A stretch of 64,000 nucleotides of DNA from Muricoccus pecuniae. Its GTDB lineage: Bacteria; Pseudomonadota; Alphaproteobacteria; Acetobacterales; Acetobacteraceae. Position numbers and translations under genes: made by a program. The DNA is taken from NCBI RefSeq assembly GCF_014199205.1, contig NZ_JACIJD010000011.1, forward strand, positions 62,001-126,000. The letters run 5' to 3'. Position 1 is the stretch's first letter, and each line of letters opens with the position of its first letter. Positions 40,740 through 51,190 of this stretch are shown piece after piece. The notes under the pieces were generated by a model that had not been told where the DNA came from, did not search any database, and saw only the letters and a program-made list of their open reading frames with translations.

Positions 40740-43442
40740 CTAGTTCCCCAGCCGCTCCAGGATGGCAGGCACGTGCACCTGGTCGCCCTTGTAGTTGCCG
40801 GTCAGCGCGTAGATCACGAGGTTCACGCCGAAGCGGTAGGCGAGCACCCGCTGCCGCGTCCCGCCGGGCATGACGGCGTAGGGGTTGTTCCCGCGCGCAT
40901 CGACGGCCCAGGCCGCCGCCCAGTCATGCCCGCCGATGATGACGGGCGAGACGCTGTCATTCGCCCGGTCCGTGTCCCGCGCGATCCAGACGGGGCCGCC
41001 GGCATAGCGGCCGGGAAGGTCGGGCAGGAGATAGAAGGCGCGCTTGAGGACGTGGTCCTCCGGCAGCGGCGCCAGCGGCGGCACCTGGAGGTCCCGCGTG
41101 ATCCGGCGCAGCGCGGCATCGGCGCCGAGCGAGACGCCCTCGCCCGATCCCTCGTTGCGGGTGTCGAAGAGGATGATGCCGCCGTTCCGCATGAAGGCGT
41201 TCAGCGCGGCGATGGCGGGCGCGTCCGGCGCCGGCGCGTTCGGCAGCACGACCCAGAGGAGCAGGGGGTAGAAGGAGAGATCGTCCCGCCCCGGGCGCAG
41301 CGCGACGGGCTCGGCCAGGCCGGCGGCGGTGCGGCGGTTCACGTAGTCCGACAGGCCGGCAAGACCCTGGCGCGAGACCTCGTCCGTCGCCGCGTCCCCG
41401 GTCACGACATAGGCGAGCCGCGTGGCCAAGGCCGGGGCGCCCTCCCCCGGCTGGGCCTGGGCGAGCCCCGTCCCGGGCAGCAGCAGGCCGAGCGCCAGCA
41501 CCGCCGCCCGCGCCCGCAGGCCGAGGCCGCGGCTCTGGAGGGAGAGCAGCAGGTCGGCCACCAGCAGCAGCAGCGCCGCGGCGAGCAGCCAGGGGCCGAG
41601 GTCGCGCTCGGCCGGCACGCCGCCGATCCTGACCTCCCGCGCGCCCGAGGGGGCGGGGGCGGCCGGCAGGAGCGAGGGCAGATGGGAGGAGAGGTTGAGG
41701 GCGCGGCGCTCCCCGCCCTCGCCGGGGGTGCCGTACCAGCCGGGCGGGTGGCGCGGGCCGGGGGTGGTGGCGTCCAGCCGCGCGGCGGGAATCGGCCCCG
41801 CGGCGGGCGGCGGCGCGCCGAGGCGCCCGAAGCCGTCCAGCGTTTCCACCGGGGCGAGCGGCGCCTCGCCCTCGCCCCCCGCGACGCCGGAGGAGAGGGC
41901 GACCACCCGCCGCAGCATGTCGATGTAGAGGCCCGAGAGCGGCAGGTCCGACCAGTCCGCATTGGCGGTGACGTGGAAGAGCACGATCCGCCCCTGCCCC
42001 CTGTTCTGGAAGGTCACGAGGGGCGTGCCGTCCGACAGCCGCGCCCAGCTCCGCTCGGCCAGGCGCGGCACGGGCTCGGCGAGGACCTGGGTGGTGACCG
42101 TCACCTCCGCGGGGGGCACCAGCCCGGCGAAGGGGCTGCCCTCGGGGAAGGGGGCGAGGGTCTGCGGCCGCTCCCAGGAGAGCGCGCTGCCCAGCGCCCG
42201 CTCCCCCGCGCGCAGGGGCACGGGGAGAAGGGAATCGCCCCGCTCGGCCAGGCGCGGCCCGGCGAAGCGCAGCAGCAGCCCGCCACCCTCCACGAAGCGT
42301 CGCACCGCCTCCGTCTCCGCCCCCTCGGCCAGCGGGCGGTCGGCCAGGACGAGCACGGCGAGGCGGCGGGAGAGGAGCTGCTCGAGTGTCCCGCGCCGGA
42401 TCTCGGCGGTGGGGGAGAGGGCGCGGTCGATGTAGTAGAGCGAGCCCGTCAGCGGCGTGTCGGCGGCCTCCTCCTGCGCGGCCAGCAGGCCGACGGGGCG
42501 GCGGCGGAAGCGCTCGTCCAGCAGCACGGTGCCCGCCGCGCCGGGGGCGTTCCCCTCGAGAACGAGCTGCGTGACGCTGTTCCGCACCTCCACCGGCAGC
42601 TCCAGCGCGCCCTCCGCCTCCGTGGCGCCGGCGGCGAGCGGCAGCACGGCGCGGCCGAGGGCGCGGCCGTCCGGCGTCATCGCCAGCACCGCGGCCTCCC
42701 CCGCCGGGCCGCCGGGCGCGCGGCGCAGGCCGAGGACGAGCCGGTCCGCCTCCGCCCGCGGCGGCGTCAGCACGCGCGCCGCGCCGGGGGTGCCCCGCGC
42801 CACCTGCAGCGGGCCCGCATCGGCCAGGGCCGCCATCAGGGCGGCGCCGTCATCCCCGCCATGGGCGAGGCCATCCGTCACGTAGAGGCTGGCGAAGCTG
42901 CCGTTGCGCCAGCCGCGCAGCGCGGCGAGCGCCGCGGCGCGATCGGGCGCCCAGGGATGCGGGCGCAGGGCGGCGAGGCGGGCGCGGGCCTCCTCGGCGG
43001 GCATCCAGCCCGTCGGGCGCGGGGCCTCGCCGGTAGCGGAGGGGGCGGTGGCGAGCAGCGCCGCGCGCCGGCCGGCGCGGGCGGCGGAATCGAGCGCCGC
43101 CCCGGCCACCGCCACGCGGTCCGGCCAGTCGGTGCCCGAGGCCCAGCCATTGTCCACCACCAGCAGCAAGGGCTCGTCCGGCGCGTCGCCCGCCGCCGCG
43201 TTCCAGATCGGGCGGGCGAGGCCGAGCACGATCAGCGCCGCCGCGGCGATCCGCAGGAGCAGCAGCCACCAGGGCGTGCGGGCCGGGGTCTCCTCCACCG
43301 CCGGCAGGTCCCGCAGGAAGCGGGCGGGGGGGAAGGATTGCCGCCGCGGCGTGGGCGGGGTGACGCGCAGCAGCCACCAGAGGGCGGGCAGGGCGGCGAG
43401 CGCCAGCAGCAGCCAGGGGGCGGCGAAGGTGAGGGCGCCCAT
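40740..43442 (-). CDS. BatA-domain and DUF4159 membrane protein, MoxR operon
   Basis: 900 residues. The N-terminus is the BatA membrane domain (LTFAAPWLLLALAALPALWW, RRQSFPPARFLRDL, ARTPWWLLLLRIAAAALIVL). It is followed by a VWA-like region whose metal motif is partly changed (VVDNGWASG). The middle has LLRFAGPRLAERGD and a Rossmann-like repeat. A membrane helix pair lies around residues 630-680, and the C-terminal 200 residues are DUF4159-like (LSFYPLLLWVVLPNAPAPDA, FMRNGGIILFDTRNEGSGEG, FYLLPDLPGRYAGGPVWI). Such proteins are paired with MoxR ATPases and DUF58 proteins. The role here is unknown. Confidence 0.87.
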   Translation of the reverse strand: MGALTFAAPWLLLALAALPALWWLLRVTPPTPRRQSFPPARFLRDLPAVEETPARTPWWLLLLRIAAAALIVLGLARPIWNAAAGDAPDEPLLLVVDNGWASGTDWPDRVAVAGAALDSAARAGRRAALLATAPSATGEAPRPTGWMPAEEARARLAALRPHPWAPDRAAALAALRGWRNGSFASLYVTDGLAHGGDDGAALMAALADAGPLQVARGTPGAARVLTPPRAEADRLVLGLRRAPGGPAGEAAVLAMTPDGRALGRAVLPLAAGATEAEGALELPVEVRNSVTQLVLEGNAPGAAGTVLLDERFRRRPVGLLAAQEEAADTPLTGSLYYIDRALSPTAEIRRGTLEQLLSRRLAVLVLADRPLAEGAETEAVRRFVEGGGLLLRFAGPRLAERGDSLLPVPLRAGERALGSALSWERPQTLAPFPEGSPFAGLVPPAEVTVTTQVLAEPVPRLAERSWARLSDGTPLVTFQNRGQGRIVLFHVTANADWSDLPLSGLYIDMLRRVVALSSGVAGGEGEAPLAPVETLDGFGRLGAPPPAAGPIPAARLDATTPGPRHPPGWYGTPGEGGERRALNLSSHLPSLLPAAPAPSGAREVRIGGVPAERDLGPWLLAAALLLLVADLLLSLQSRGLGLRARAAVLALGLLLPGTGLAQAQPGEGAPALATRLAYVVTGDAATDEVSRQGLAGLSDYVNRRTAAGLAEPVALRPGRDDLSFYPLLLWVVLPNAPAPDAPAIAALNAFMRNGGIILFDTRNEGSGEGVSLGADAALRRITRDLQVPPLAPLPEDHVLKRAFYLLPDLPGRYAGGPVWIARDTDRANDSVSPVIIGGHDWAAAWAVDARGNNPYAVMPGGTRQRVLAYRFGVNLVIYALTGNYKGDQVHVPAILERLGN

Positions 43443-43467
43443 CAGGAAGGGGCTCCGTTCGCCTGGT

Positions 43468-44323
43468 TCATCGGGTCCCCCCGGGCGCGAGCGCCTGCCA
43501 GAGCGCCATCAGCGCGGCCTCGGGCGGGTGGTCCGTGCGGTGGGACAGCAGGCGGAAGCCGAGCGAGGCGGCCAGCGCCCCCAGCGCCTCCCGGTGCGCC
43601 GCCATCCGTTCCTCATAGAGCGCGCGGATGCCCTCCACCCGTGGGACGAGGGCGGCATCCGTCCCGTCCAGCGGCTCGAAGCGCACGCGGCCGCCATAGG
43701 GCAGCGTCTCCTCCGCGGGGTCGAGCAGGGCGACGAGCGTGCCCCGCACCCCGGCGGCGGCGAGCGGCGCCAGGGCCTCGCGCAGCGCGGGCAGGGGTGC
43801 CAGGAAGTCACCGAAGAGCACGGCGCGGGCGTGGCGCGGCAGGCTCTCATCCGCGGGCGGGCCGGACTGGGCTTCCAGCCGCATGGCCAGGGCCGGCAGG
43901 GCGCCGCGGCCCGAGAGCCCCCGCCCGCCGCCGACCAGCCGCACCCGCTCCCCCCCGCGCAGCAGGAGGGCGGCGAGGGCGATGAGCAGGAGGTCGGCCC
44001 GGGCGCGCTTGGTCGGGCGGGAGGCGGCGCCGGACCAGTCCATCCCCGGCGCGGCATCCCGCCACAGCGCCACGGTCTGGGCGGATTCCCACTCGCTCTC
44101 CCGGAGGTAGAGGCGGTCGGATTTCGCGCTCTGCCGCCAGTCCACCCGGGCGGCGTCGTCCCCGGCGAGAAGGGGGCGGAACTGCCAGAAGGCATCGCCC
44201 TGGCCCGCGCGGCGGCGGCCATGGACACCCCCCATCACCGTCGCCGCCACGCGCTCGGCCGCGACGACCAGGGGCGGCAGCCGGGCGGCGGCGGCCTCGG
44301 CGCGGAGGGGAAGCGGTGCCTCC

Positions 44324-44331
<8 letters not shown>
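43468..44331 (-). CDS. DUF58 domain protein, MoxR operon
   Basis: 287 residues. The DUF58 signature is clear: FRPLLAGDDAARVDWRQSAK followed by LYLRESEWESAQTVALWRD (the R-x-Y-x-x-G-D-x-x-R-x-I-x-W-x-x-S-A type block). A VWA-like core follows, with RADLLLIALAALLLRGGERV and AVLFGDFLAPLPAL. These proteins are partners of MoxR ATPases. The start is read as a TTG that overlaps the moxR end by eight bases; no ATG lies before the conserved block, so the exact start is uncertain. Confidence 0.87.
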
Positions 44332-45340
<1,009 letters not shown>

Positions 45341-45458
45341 GCCTCGCCCCTTCTCATATTGCGGTCGGTAACGCCCGATCCCGCACTCTTCCCCACAGAT
45401 GAGGGCGCGTCGGTTGAATGGGGAGGGTAGGGCGCTTCGATGGCGCGGAGGAAGTCAC

Positions 45459-46106
45459 ATGGCGCTGGGAATGCATGACGTGACGGGTGGCGGAAAACCG
45501 GCGGCGCCGGTGGTTTCGGGCGCGCTGGCCCGGGCGCCGCGAACGATCTGCGGCGATTTCCACATGCGCATCGCGCGAGATGGCTCCTGGCACTACCAGG
45601 GCAGCCCGATCGGCCGGAAGGAGCTGGTCTGCCTCTTCGCCTCCGTCCTCAAGCGCGAGGCCGATGGCAGCTACTGGCTGGAAACCCCCGTCGAGCGCGG
45701 CCGGATCGAGGTGGAGGACGCCCCCTTCGTGGCGGTGGAGCTGACCTGGGGCCATTGCTGCGGCGAGGGCGCCTGCGACGGCGGCGCCCCCCCGAAGCGC
45801 CGCGCCCGCCAGTGCCTGACCTTCCGCACCAACCTGGACGAGATGGTCACCGCCGACGAGAACCACCCGATCCGGGTGGAGATCGACCCCGTGACCCGCG
45901 AGCCCCGCCCCTATGTCACGGTCCGCCCCGGGCTGGAGGCCCGGATCAGCCGCCCCGTCTTCTACGAGCTGGTGGCGCTGGCCCAGCCGGAGACGATGGA
46001 CGGGCGCGAGGTGATGGGCGTCTGGAGCCAGGGCGTCTTCTTCGTCATCGACGACAGCCCGGCCGAGGAGGTTCCCGTCGGGGAACTCGACGACGAGATC
46101 GCGTGA
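45459..46106 (+). CDS. DUF1285 domain protein
   Basis: 215 residues. The ATG at 45459 has GGAGG eight bases upstream. The conserved DUF1285 order is present: CGDFHMRIARDGSWHYQGSP, IGRKELVCLFASVLKREADG and YWLETPVERGRIEVEDAPFV near the N-terminus. Later blocks are LTFRTNLDEMVTADENHPIR and YVTVRPGLEARISRPVFYEL. An insert with a Cys cluster (HCCGEGACDGGAP) between strands is unusual and could bind a metal. The function of the family is unknown. Its stop overlaps the Nudix gene start (GTGA). Confidence 0.87.
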   Translation: MALGMHDVTGGGKPAAPVVSGALARAPRTICGDFHMRIARDGSWHYQGSPIGRKELVCLFASVLKREADGSYWLETPVERGRIEVEDAPFVAVELTWGHCCGEGACDGGAPPKRRARQCLTFRTNLDEMVTADENHPIRVEIDPVTREPRPYVTVRPGLEARISRPVFYELVALAQPETMDGREVMGVWSQGVFFVIDDSPAEEVPVGELDDEIA

Positions 46107-46720
46107 CGGCTTCTCCCATCGATAGTCTCCCCGCGCTTCTCCCGCTGTCCCTCACCCCCGCCGAGGTGGAGGAGCGCCTCGCCGACCCCGCCCGCCTCGC
46201 CCGCGCGGCGGGGGATGTGCAGTCCCCGGACGGGATGCGCCGCTCCGCCGTGCTGGTGCCCGTGCTGCTGCACGAGGCGCCCACGGTGCTGCTGACGCTG
46301 CGCGCCGCCACCCTCTCCTCCCATGCCGGGCAGGTCGCCTTTCCCGGCGGCCGGATCGAGCCGGGCGAGACGCCCGAGGCCGCCGCCCTGCGCGAGGCCG
46401 CCGAGGAGGTGGGGCTGGACCCCCGCCTGCCGCGCCTCGCCGGGCGCCTGCCCGGTCTCGTGACCGGGACGGGCTTCCACGTCGTGCCCGTGGTCGCGCT
46501 GCTGGACCCGCCGGTGAGCCTCACCCCCGAGCTCGCCGAGGTGGCGGAGGTGTTCGAGTACCCCCTCTCCCGCCTGCTCGATCCCGCCTCGCCGGAGCGG
46601 CGCAGCGGCGTCTTCGGCGGGCGGACGCGGCACTACTGGTCCTGGCCGCACGAGACGCAGACGATCTGGGGCGCCACGGCCACCATGCTCCGCAGCCTCG
46701 CCCTCGCGCTGCGCGACTGA
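46103..46720 (+). CDS. CoA pyrophosphatase, Nudix family
   Basis: 205 residues from a GTG overlapping the DUF1285 stop. The Nudix box is complete (GRIEPGETPEAAALREAAEE followed by VGL). The upstream SSHAGQVAFPGGRIEPGE block marks the CoA-pyrophosphatase subfamily (NUDT7/YeaB type). Downstream VTGTGFHVVPVVALL and HYWSWPHETQTIWGATATML agree. It should hydrolyse CoA or acyl-CoA to phosphopantetheine compounds and 3',5'-ADP. DUF1285 and CCA transferase genes follow the same order in other alphaproteobacteria, so this is probably a conserved housekeeping cluster. Confidence 0.93.
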   Translation: MTASPIDSLPALLPLSLTPAEVEERLADPARLARAAGDVQSPDGMRRSAVLVPVLLHEAPTVLLTLRAATLSSHAGQVAFPGGRIEPGETPEAAALREAAEEVGLDPRLPRLAGRLPGLVTGTGFHVVPVVALLDPPVSLTPELAEVAEVFEYPLSRLLDPASPERRSGVFGGRTRHYWSWPHETQTIWGATATMLRSLALALRD

Positions 46721-46765
46721 CCCCGCCCTACCGGTGCGGGGTGGCCGACGGCATATAGGCGGGCA

Positions 46766-47083
46766 ATGCCCTACATCTTCGAGGCGATCCTCTTCCTTCT
46801 GCCCTTCGGGCTCTACGCGATCTGGCTGCGGCTGAACCCCGGCCAGGCGGTGGGGACCCATGTCCTCGCCCTCGCCGTGCTGGGGCTGGTCCTCTCCATC
46901 GGCGGGGCAATCCTGTACGGATTGTCGCGCGGGATGGACCCCAGCGCCGTCTACGTGCCCCCGCGCGCCACGGTGGAGGGCATCACCCCCGGCCATTCCG
47001 AGCGTACGGACCGCCCGGGCGCCTGGCCGCCCGGCCCCGGCCTCAACCCTCCTTTCCCGCATGAGGGCCCGCCGCGCCGATGA
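46766..47083 (+). CDS. Small membrane protein, DUF6111-like
   Basis: 105 residues with two membrane helices (about 4-22: IFEAILFLLPFGLYAIWL; about 33-52: LALAVLGLVLSIGGAILYGL). They are followed by a conserved-looking SAVYVPPRATVEGITPGHSE and a Pro-rich tail. The Y-V-P-P-R ... G motif and its position before cca fit DUF6111-type proteins of alphaproteobacteria; I am only moderately sure of the family name. Function unknown. The stop overlaps the cca start (ATGA). Confidence 0.75.
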   Translation: MPYIFEAILFLLPFGLYAIWLRLNPGQAVGTHVLALAVLGLVLSIGGAILYGLSRGMDPSAVYVPPRATVEGITPGHSERTDRPGAWPPGPGLNPPFPHEGPPRR

Positions 47084-48360
47084 GCGACCCGCCCGTCGCC
47101 CGGATCGACCCGCCCGCTTTCCTGGCCACGCCCGCCGCCGCCGCGGTGCTGGCCGCCCTGCCGGGATCGCGCGCGGTGGGCGGGGCGGTGCGGGACGCGC
47201 TGGCCGGGCGCCCCGTGGCCGATACCGACGTCGCCGCCCCCCTGCCGCCCGGGGAGATCGCCGCCCGCCTCACCGCTGCGGGGCTGAAGGTCCACGAGAC
47301 GGGCCTCGCCCACGGCACCGTCACCGCCGTGCTCGACGGCGAGCCGGTGGAGGTGACGAGCCTGCGCCGGGACGTGGTGACGGACGGCCGCCACGCCGTG
47401 GTGGAATGGACCACCGACTGGCGGGAGGACGCGGCGCGGCGCGACTTCACCATCAACGCCCTCTCCCTCTCCGCCGGGGGTGACCTCTGGGACTATTTCG
47501 GCGGGCGGGAGGACCTGGCCGCCGGCCGCGTGCGCTTCGTGGGCGATCCCGCGACCCGGCTGGCCGAGGACCATCTCCGCGCCCTCCGCTACTTCCGGTT
47601 CCAGGCGCGCTACGGGCGGGGGGAGCCGGACCCGGCGGCGGTGGCGGCCATCCGCGGCGCCGTCGGCAGCCTCTCGCGCCTCTCGGCCGAGCGGGTGTGG
47701 TCGGAACTCAAGCGCCTCCTGGCCGCGCCGGAGCCCTCCGGGGCGGTGGCGCTGATGGAGGAAACCGGGGTGCTGCCCGCCGTCCTCGGCCCCGCCTGCC
47801 TCGGCGCCTCCGGCCATCTCCGGGCCCTGTCGGAGATCGGCGCGCCGCCCGACCCGATGCTGCGCTTCGACGCCCTTCTCACCCACGGCGCCGCCGAGGC
47901 CGCGCGGCGGCTGAAGGCCTCGAACGAGGAGGTTCAGCGCCTCGTCGCCCGCTACCGCGCGGGGCACGACATCCTGCCGGTGCAGCCCGAGATCGCGGCC
48001 GGCGGGCCGGACGACGACGCGCTGCGGCGCCTGCTGGCCGAGCAGCCGCTCGACCGGCTGCTGGACGCCGCCTGGCTGCGGCAGGCCGTGAACCGCGCCT
48101 GGGGCTGGGAGGGGCCGGGGGACGAGGCCTGGGCCCGCTTCCGCGCCCGCCTCTCCGCCCTGCCGCGCCCCGTCTTCCCCCTTCAGGGCCGCGACGCGCT
48201 GGCGCTGGGGATGAGCCCCGGCCCGGAGATGGGGCGCCTCCTGGCCGAGACCCGCCGCTGGTGGCTGGAGGGCGGCTGCACCGCCGGTGCCGAGGCCTGC
48301 CGCGCCCGATTGGCGGGGTTGATGAGGGACATTCACGCGAAAACGCTTCCGGAGGGCTGA
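47080..48360 (+). CDS. cca: CCA tRNA nucleotidyltransferase
   Basis: 426 residues. The nucleotidyltransferase core has GGAVRD (34-39) and the metal pair DTD (48-50). Next come TAVLDGEPVEVTSLRRDVVT, RRDFTINALSLSAGGDLWDY and the ribose/base region RFVGDPATRLAEDHLRALRY. The C-terminal helical part has LSAERVWSELKRLLAAPEPS. It is the alphaproteobacterial class II type with no HD domain visible. It adds or repairs the CCA end of tRNA. The ATG overlaps the previous stop by four bases. Confidence 0.95.
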   Translation: MSDPPVARIDPPAFLATPAAAAVLAALPGSRAVGGAVRDALAGRPVADTDVAAPLPPGEIAARLTAAGLKVHETGLAHGTVTAVLDGEPVEVTSLRRDVVTDGRHAVVEWTTDWREDAARRDFTINALSLSAGGDLWDYFGGREDLAAGRVRFVGDPATRLAEDHLRALRYFRFQARYGRGEPDPAAVAAIRGAVGSLSRLSAERVWSELKRLLAAPEPSGAVALMEETGVLPAVLGPACLGASGHLRALSEIGAPPDPMLRFDALLTHGAAEAARRLKASNEEVQRLVARYRAGHDILPVQPEIAAGGPDDDALRRLLAEQPLDRLLDAAWLRQAVNRAWGWEGPGDEAWARFRARLSALPRPVFPLQGRDALALGMSPGPEMGRLLAETRRWWLEGGCTAGAEACRARLAGLMRDIHAKTLPEG

Positions 48361-48405
48361 GCGGTCCGGTTACGGCTTGTTCACCATCGAATCGGAGTCC
48401 CCGCC

Positions 48406-48828
48406 TTGTCCCCCACCCTCGTCACCTGGGCGCCGCGCGTGCTCTCCATCCTGCGGATCGTCGCGGCCTTCATCTTCCTCCTGCACGGCACGCAGAAGCT
48501 CTTCGCCTTCCCCGGCCCGCCGCCGAGTGGCGTTCTGCCGCCGCTGATGTCCCAGTACGGCATCGGTGCAATCATAGAACTGGTGGGCGGGCTGTTGCTG
48601 ATGTTCGGCCTCTTCACTCGGCCCGTCGCGTTCATCCTGTCCGGCGAAATGGCTGTCGCTTTCTGGCAGTTTCACGTCTTCAAAAACTTTGCCCCGAATG
48701 CGGCTCCTGTATTTTGGCCCACGCTGAACGGCGGCGACGCGGCGATCCTCTACTGCTTCGTCTTCCTCTACATCTTCTTCGCCGGCCCCGGCCCCTGGAG
48801 CGTGGACGCGGCCCGCAAGCGGGACTGA
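48406..48828 (+). CDS. DoxX family membrane protein
   Basis: 140 residues with four membrane segments. The DoxX signature is ILRIVAAFIFLLHGTQKLFA, then FPGPPPSG, GAIIELVGGLLLMFGLFTRP and a C-terminal GGDAAILYCFVFLYIFFAGP ending in G-P-W-S-V-D. The start is a TTG with CGGAG about eight bases upstream. Codon use in the middle (48540-48720) is noticeably less GC-rich than in neighbouring genes, which may reflect transfer or a different age. DoxX proteins have been tied to redox stress and quinone chemistry, but the exact role is unknown. Confidence 0.9.
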   Translation: MSPTLVTWAPRVLSILRIVAAFIFLLHGTQKLFAFPGPPPSGVLPPLMSQYGIGAIIELVGGLLLMFGLFTRPVAFILSGEMAVAFWQFHVFKNFAPNAAPVFWPTLNGGDAAILYCFVFLYIFFAGPGPWSVDAARKRD

Positions 48829-48875
48829 GGCACAGGTCTCTGGCCATGGGCGCGCGGCAGGGGTAACCGCCGCCC

Positions 48876-50645
48876 ATGGCCCCCTCATCCGGCAAACGGC
48901 GTCTCGACCCCGACACCAGCCGCGCCCTGATCGCGCGGCTCTGGCGGGAGGAGGTGCGGCACCATCCCCGCCGCATCCTCCTCGCCCTTCTCTGCACGGG
49001 GCTGGTCGCGGCGCTGACCGCCCTCTACCCCGTGGTCATCCAGCAGGCCTTCGACCTCTTCGCGGCGGGGGACGGGCGGATCGTCTGGGCCATCCCGCCG
49101 GCCATCATCGCCCTCACCGCGGCCAAGGCGCTGGCGCAGTACGGCCAGGCCGTCTCCATCCAGTCCACCGTGCTGCGCGTGATTGAGGGGCTGCAGAACC
49201 GGCTCTTCCGCGCCCTCACCCGCGCCGACCTCGCCACCGTGGCGCGGGACGCCCCGGCCCGCCACGCCGCCCGCTTCACCGCCGACGCCGCCGCCATCCG
49301 CGAGGCGCTGACCAAGGCGATCAACGCGGTGGCCGACGTGCTGACCGTGATCGGCCTCGTCGGCTCGATGGTGTGGCTGGACTGGAAGATGTCCCTCGTC
49401 GCGGCGCTGCTCTACCCCATCGCCGTCGTGCCGATCCTGCGCCTGGGCAAGCGGATCCGCCGCGCCTCGGGCGGGATGCAGGAGCGGGTGGGGGAGGCGG
49501 CCGCGGCGCTGACCGAGAGCTTCGGCGCCGCGCGCGTGGTCCGCACCTACCGGCTGGAGGAGGCGGAGGAGCGCCGGGCCGCGCGGCTCTTCGCGGATCT
49601 CCGCGCCAGCCTTCTCTCCATCGCCCGCACGCGGGCGAGCCTCGACCCCATGCTGGAGGCGATCGGCGGCGTGGCGGTGGCGGCCATCCTCGCCCTCGTC
49701 GGCTGGCGCGTGTCCCAGGGAGAGGGGACGGTGGGCGAGTTCACCGGCTTCGTCGCCGCCCTCCTCATCGCCGCCCGGCCCGTGCGCGCGCTGGGCAGCC
49801 TCAACGCCGCCCTGCAGGAAGGGCTGGCAGGGCTGGCCCGGGTGAACGCGGTGATCGACGCGCCCCGCAGCATCGCCGCCCCGCCCGGCGCCCCCGCCCT
49901 GCCGCCCGGCGCCGGGCGCGTGGCCTTCGAGGAGGTGCATTTCCTCTACGAGGACGGGCGCGCGGCCCTCAGCGGGCTGAGCTTCGTCGCCGAGCCCGGG
50001 CGCACCCTCGCCCTCGTCGGGCCCTCGGGCGCGGGCAAGTCCACCGCCCTCGCCCTCGTCCCCCGCCTTTACGACCCCTCCGCCGGGCGCGTGACGCTGG
50101 ACGGGGCCGACCTGCGCGCCGTCTCCCTCGAATCGCTGCGCGACGCCATCGCCTATGTCGGCCAGGACGCGACGGTGTTCGACGACACCGCCCGCGCCAA
50201 CATCGCCTGCGGCCGCCCCGGCGCGACGGAGGCGGAGGTGGAGGCCGCCGCCCGCGCCGCCGCCGCGCACGACTTCATCGCGATGCTGCCCGAGGGATAC
50301 GACACCGTGCTCGGCCCCGGCGGCGCGCGGCTCTCGGGCGGGCAGAGGCAGCGCATCTCCCTCGCCCGCGCGCTGCTGCGCAACCCGCGCGTGCTGCTGC
50401 TGGACGAGGCGACGAGCGCGCTCGACACGGCGAGCGAGGCGGCGGTGCAGTCCGCGCTCGCCACCCTGCGCGCGGGGCGGACGACGCTGGTGGTGGCGCA
50501 CCGCCTCTCCACCGTGCGGGACGCGGATCTGATCCTGGTGGTGGAGGGCGGGCGCGTGGCCGAATCGGGGACGCATGACGAGCTGCTGGGGCGCGGCGGC
50601 CCCTATGCCGGGCTGGTGCGGGCCCAGGCCTTCGTCCCCGCATGA
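48876..50645 (+). CDS. ABC exporter, permease-ATPase fusion (MsbA/lipid A-type)
   Basis: 589 residues. About six membrane helices occupy the first 310 residues, with VVIQQAFDLFAAGDGRIVWA, the coupling-helix region VGEAAAALTESFGAARVVRT and GEFTGFVAALLIAARPVRAL. The nucleotide-binding domain has Walker A GPSGAGKS (around residue 385), a Q-loop in YVGQDATVFDDTARANI and signature LSGGQRQR. Walker B (VLLLDEATSALD) and a switch His (VVAHRLSTV) follow. The size and the T-x-S-F-x-x-x-R-V-V pattern match MsbA-like lipid exporters. It is coupled to a HutD-like gene by ATGA. Confidence 0.93.
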   Translation: MAPSSGKRRLDPDTSRALIARLWREEVRHHPRRILLALLCTGLVAALTALYPVVIQQAFDLFAAGDGRIVWAIPPAIIALTAAKALAQYGQAVSIQSTVLRVIEGLQNRLFRALTRADLATVARDAPARHAARFTADAAAIREALTKAINAVADVLTVIGLVGSMVWLDWKMSLVAALLYPIAVVPILRLGKRIRRASGGMQERVGEAAAALTESFGAARVVRTYRLEEAEERRAARLFADLRASLLSIARTRASLDPMLEAIGGVAVAAILALVGWRVSQGEGTVGEFTGFVAALLIAARPVRALGSLNAALQEGLAGLARVNAVIDAPRSIAAPPGAPALPPGAGRVAFEEVHFLYEDGRAALSGLSFVAEPGRTLALVGPSGAGKSTALALVPRLYDPSAGRVTLDGADLRAVSLESLRDAIAYVGQDATVFDDTARANIACGRPGATEAEVEAAARAAAAHDFIAMLPEGYDTVLGPGGARLSGGQRQRISLARALLRNPRVLLLDEATSALDTASEAAVQSALATLRAGRTTLVVAHRLSTVRDADLILVVEGGRVAESGTHDELLGRGGPYAGLVRAQAFVPA

Positions 50646-51181
50646 CCCTGCGCCTCATCCGCGCGGCCGGGCTGCGCCCGCGCCCCTGGCCCAACGGCCT
50701 CGGCACCACGCGCGACGTGGCGGAGGGGCCGGGCTGGCTCATCGGCATCGCCGATCTCGGCGGCGAGGCCGCCTTCTCGCACTTCCCCGAAACCGACCGA
50801 ATCTTCACCCCGGTCGCGGGGGAGGGCGGCACCCTCACCCTGGAGGGGCACCCCATCCCCTGCCGCCCGCTGGTGCCCGTGCTCTTTCCCGGAGACCGGC
50901 CGGCGCATTACGTCCCTGCGGGCGGCCCGGGGCGCGCCTTCAATCTATTTATCCGCCGCGGCGCCGGAGAGGGGCGGGTGCAGGCCTGCCGGATCGCCGC
51001 CTCCCATGGCGCGCGCCTGCCCGGCACCGTCCTGGCCCTGTTCTGCGCGGAGGGCGTGCTGGACGTGGGCGGCGGGCGGCTGGAGGCGGGGGACACGCTG
51101 CTGCATCCCGGCGCCACGGCGCTCCGGGCGCCGGGCGGCCCCGCCGCGGCGATCATCGTGGAGTGGCTGCCGGTCGGCTGA
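50642..51181 (+). CDS. HutD family protein
   Basis: 179 residues. HutD blocks are present: PWPNGLGTTRDVAEGPGWLI, then SHFPETDRIFTPVAGEGGTL, DRPAHYVPAGGPGRAFNLFI and a cupin-like C-terminal half. HutD lies in histidine-utilization operons and may govern metabolite levels, but its activity is not established. No hut genes occur in the window; here it follows an ABC exporter gene, with a four-base overlap. The length is close to the family average. Confidence 0.87.
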   Translation: MTLRLIRAAGLRPRPWPNGLGTTRDVAEGPGWLIGIADLGGEAAFSHFPETDRIFTPVAGEGGTLTLEGHPIPCRPLVPVLFPGDRPAHYVPAGGPGRAFNLFIRRGAGEGRVQACRIAASHGARLPGTVLALFCAEGVLDVGGGRLEAGDTLLHPGATALRAPGGPAAAIIVEWLPVG

Positions 51182-51190
51182 GAGGCGGGC

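Noticed and set aside
40281-43985. Long open frame on the plus strand opposite the BatA/DUF4159 gene
   Set aside because: Low-complexity Arg/Gly/Pro translation without motifs. The minus-strand genes carry clear domains, overlaps and family order.
50642-51181. HutD gene as evidence for a histidine-utilization operon
   Set aside because: No hutH, hutU, hutI, hutF or hutG lies in the window, and the gene is coupled to an ABC exporter, so the operon call is not supported.
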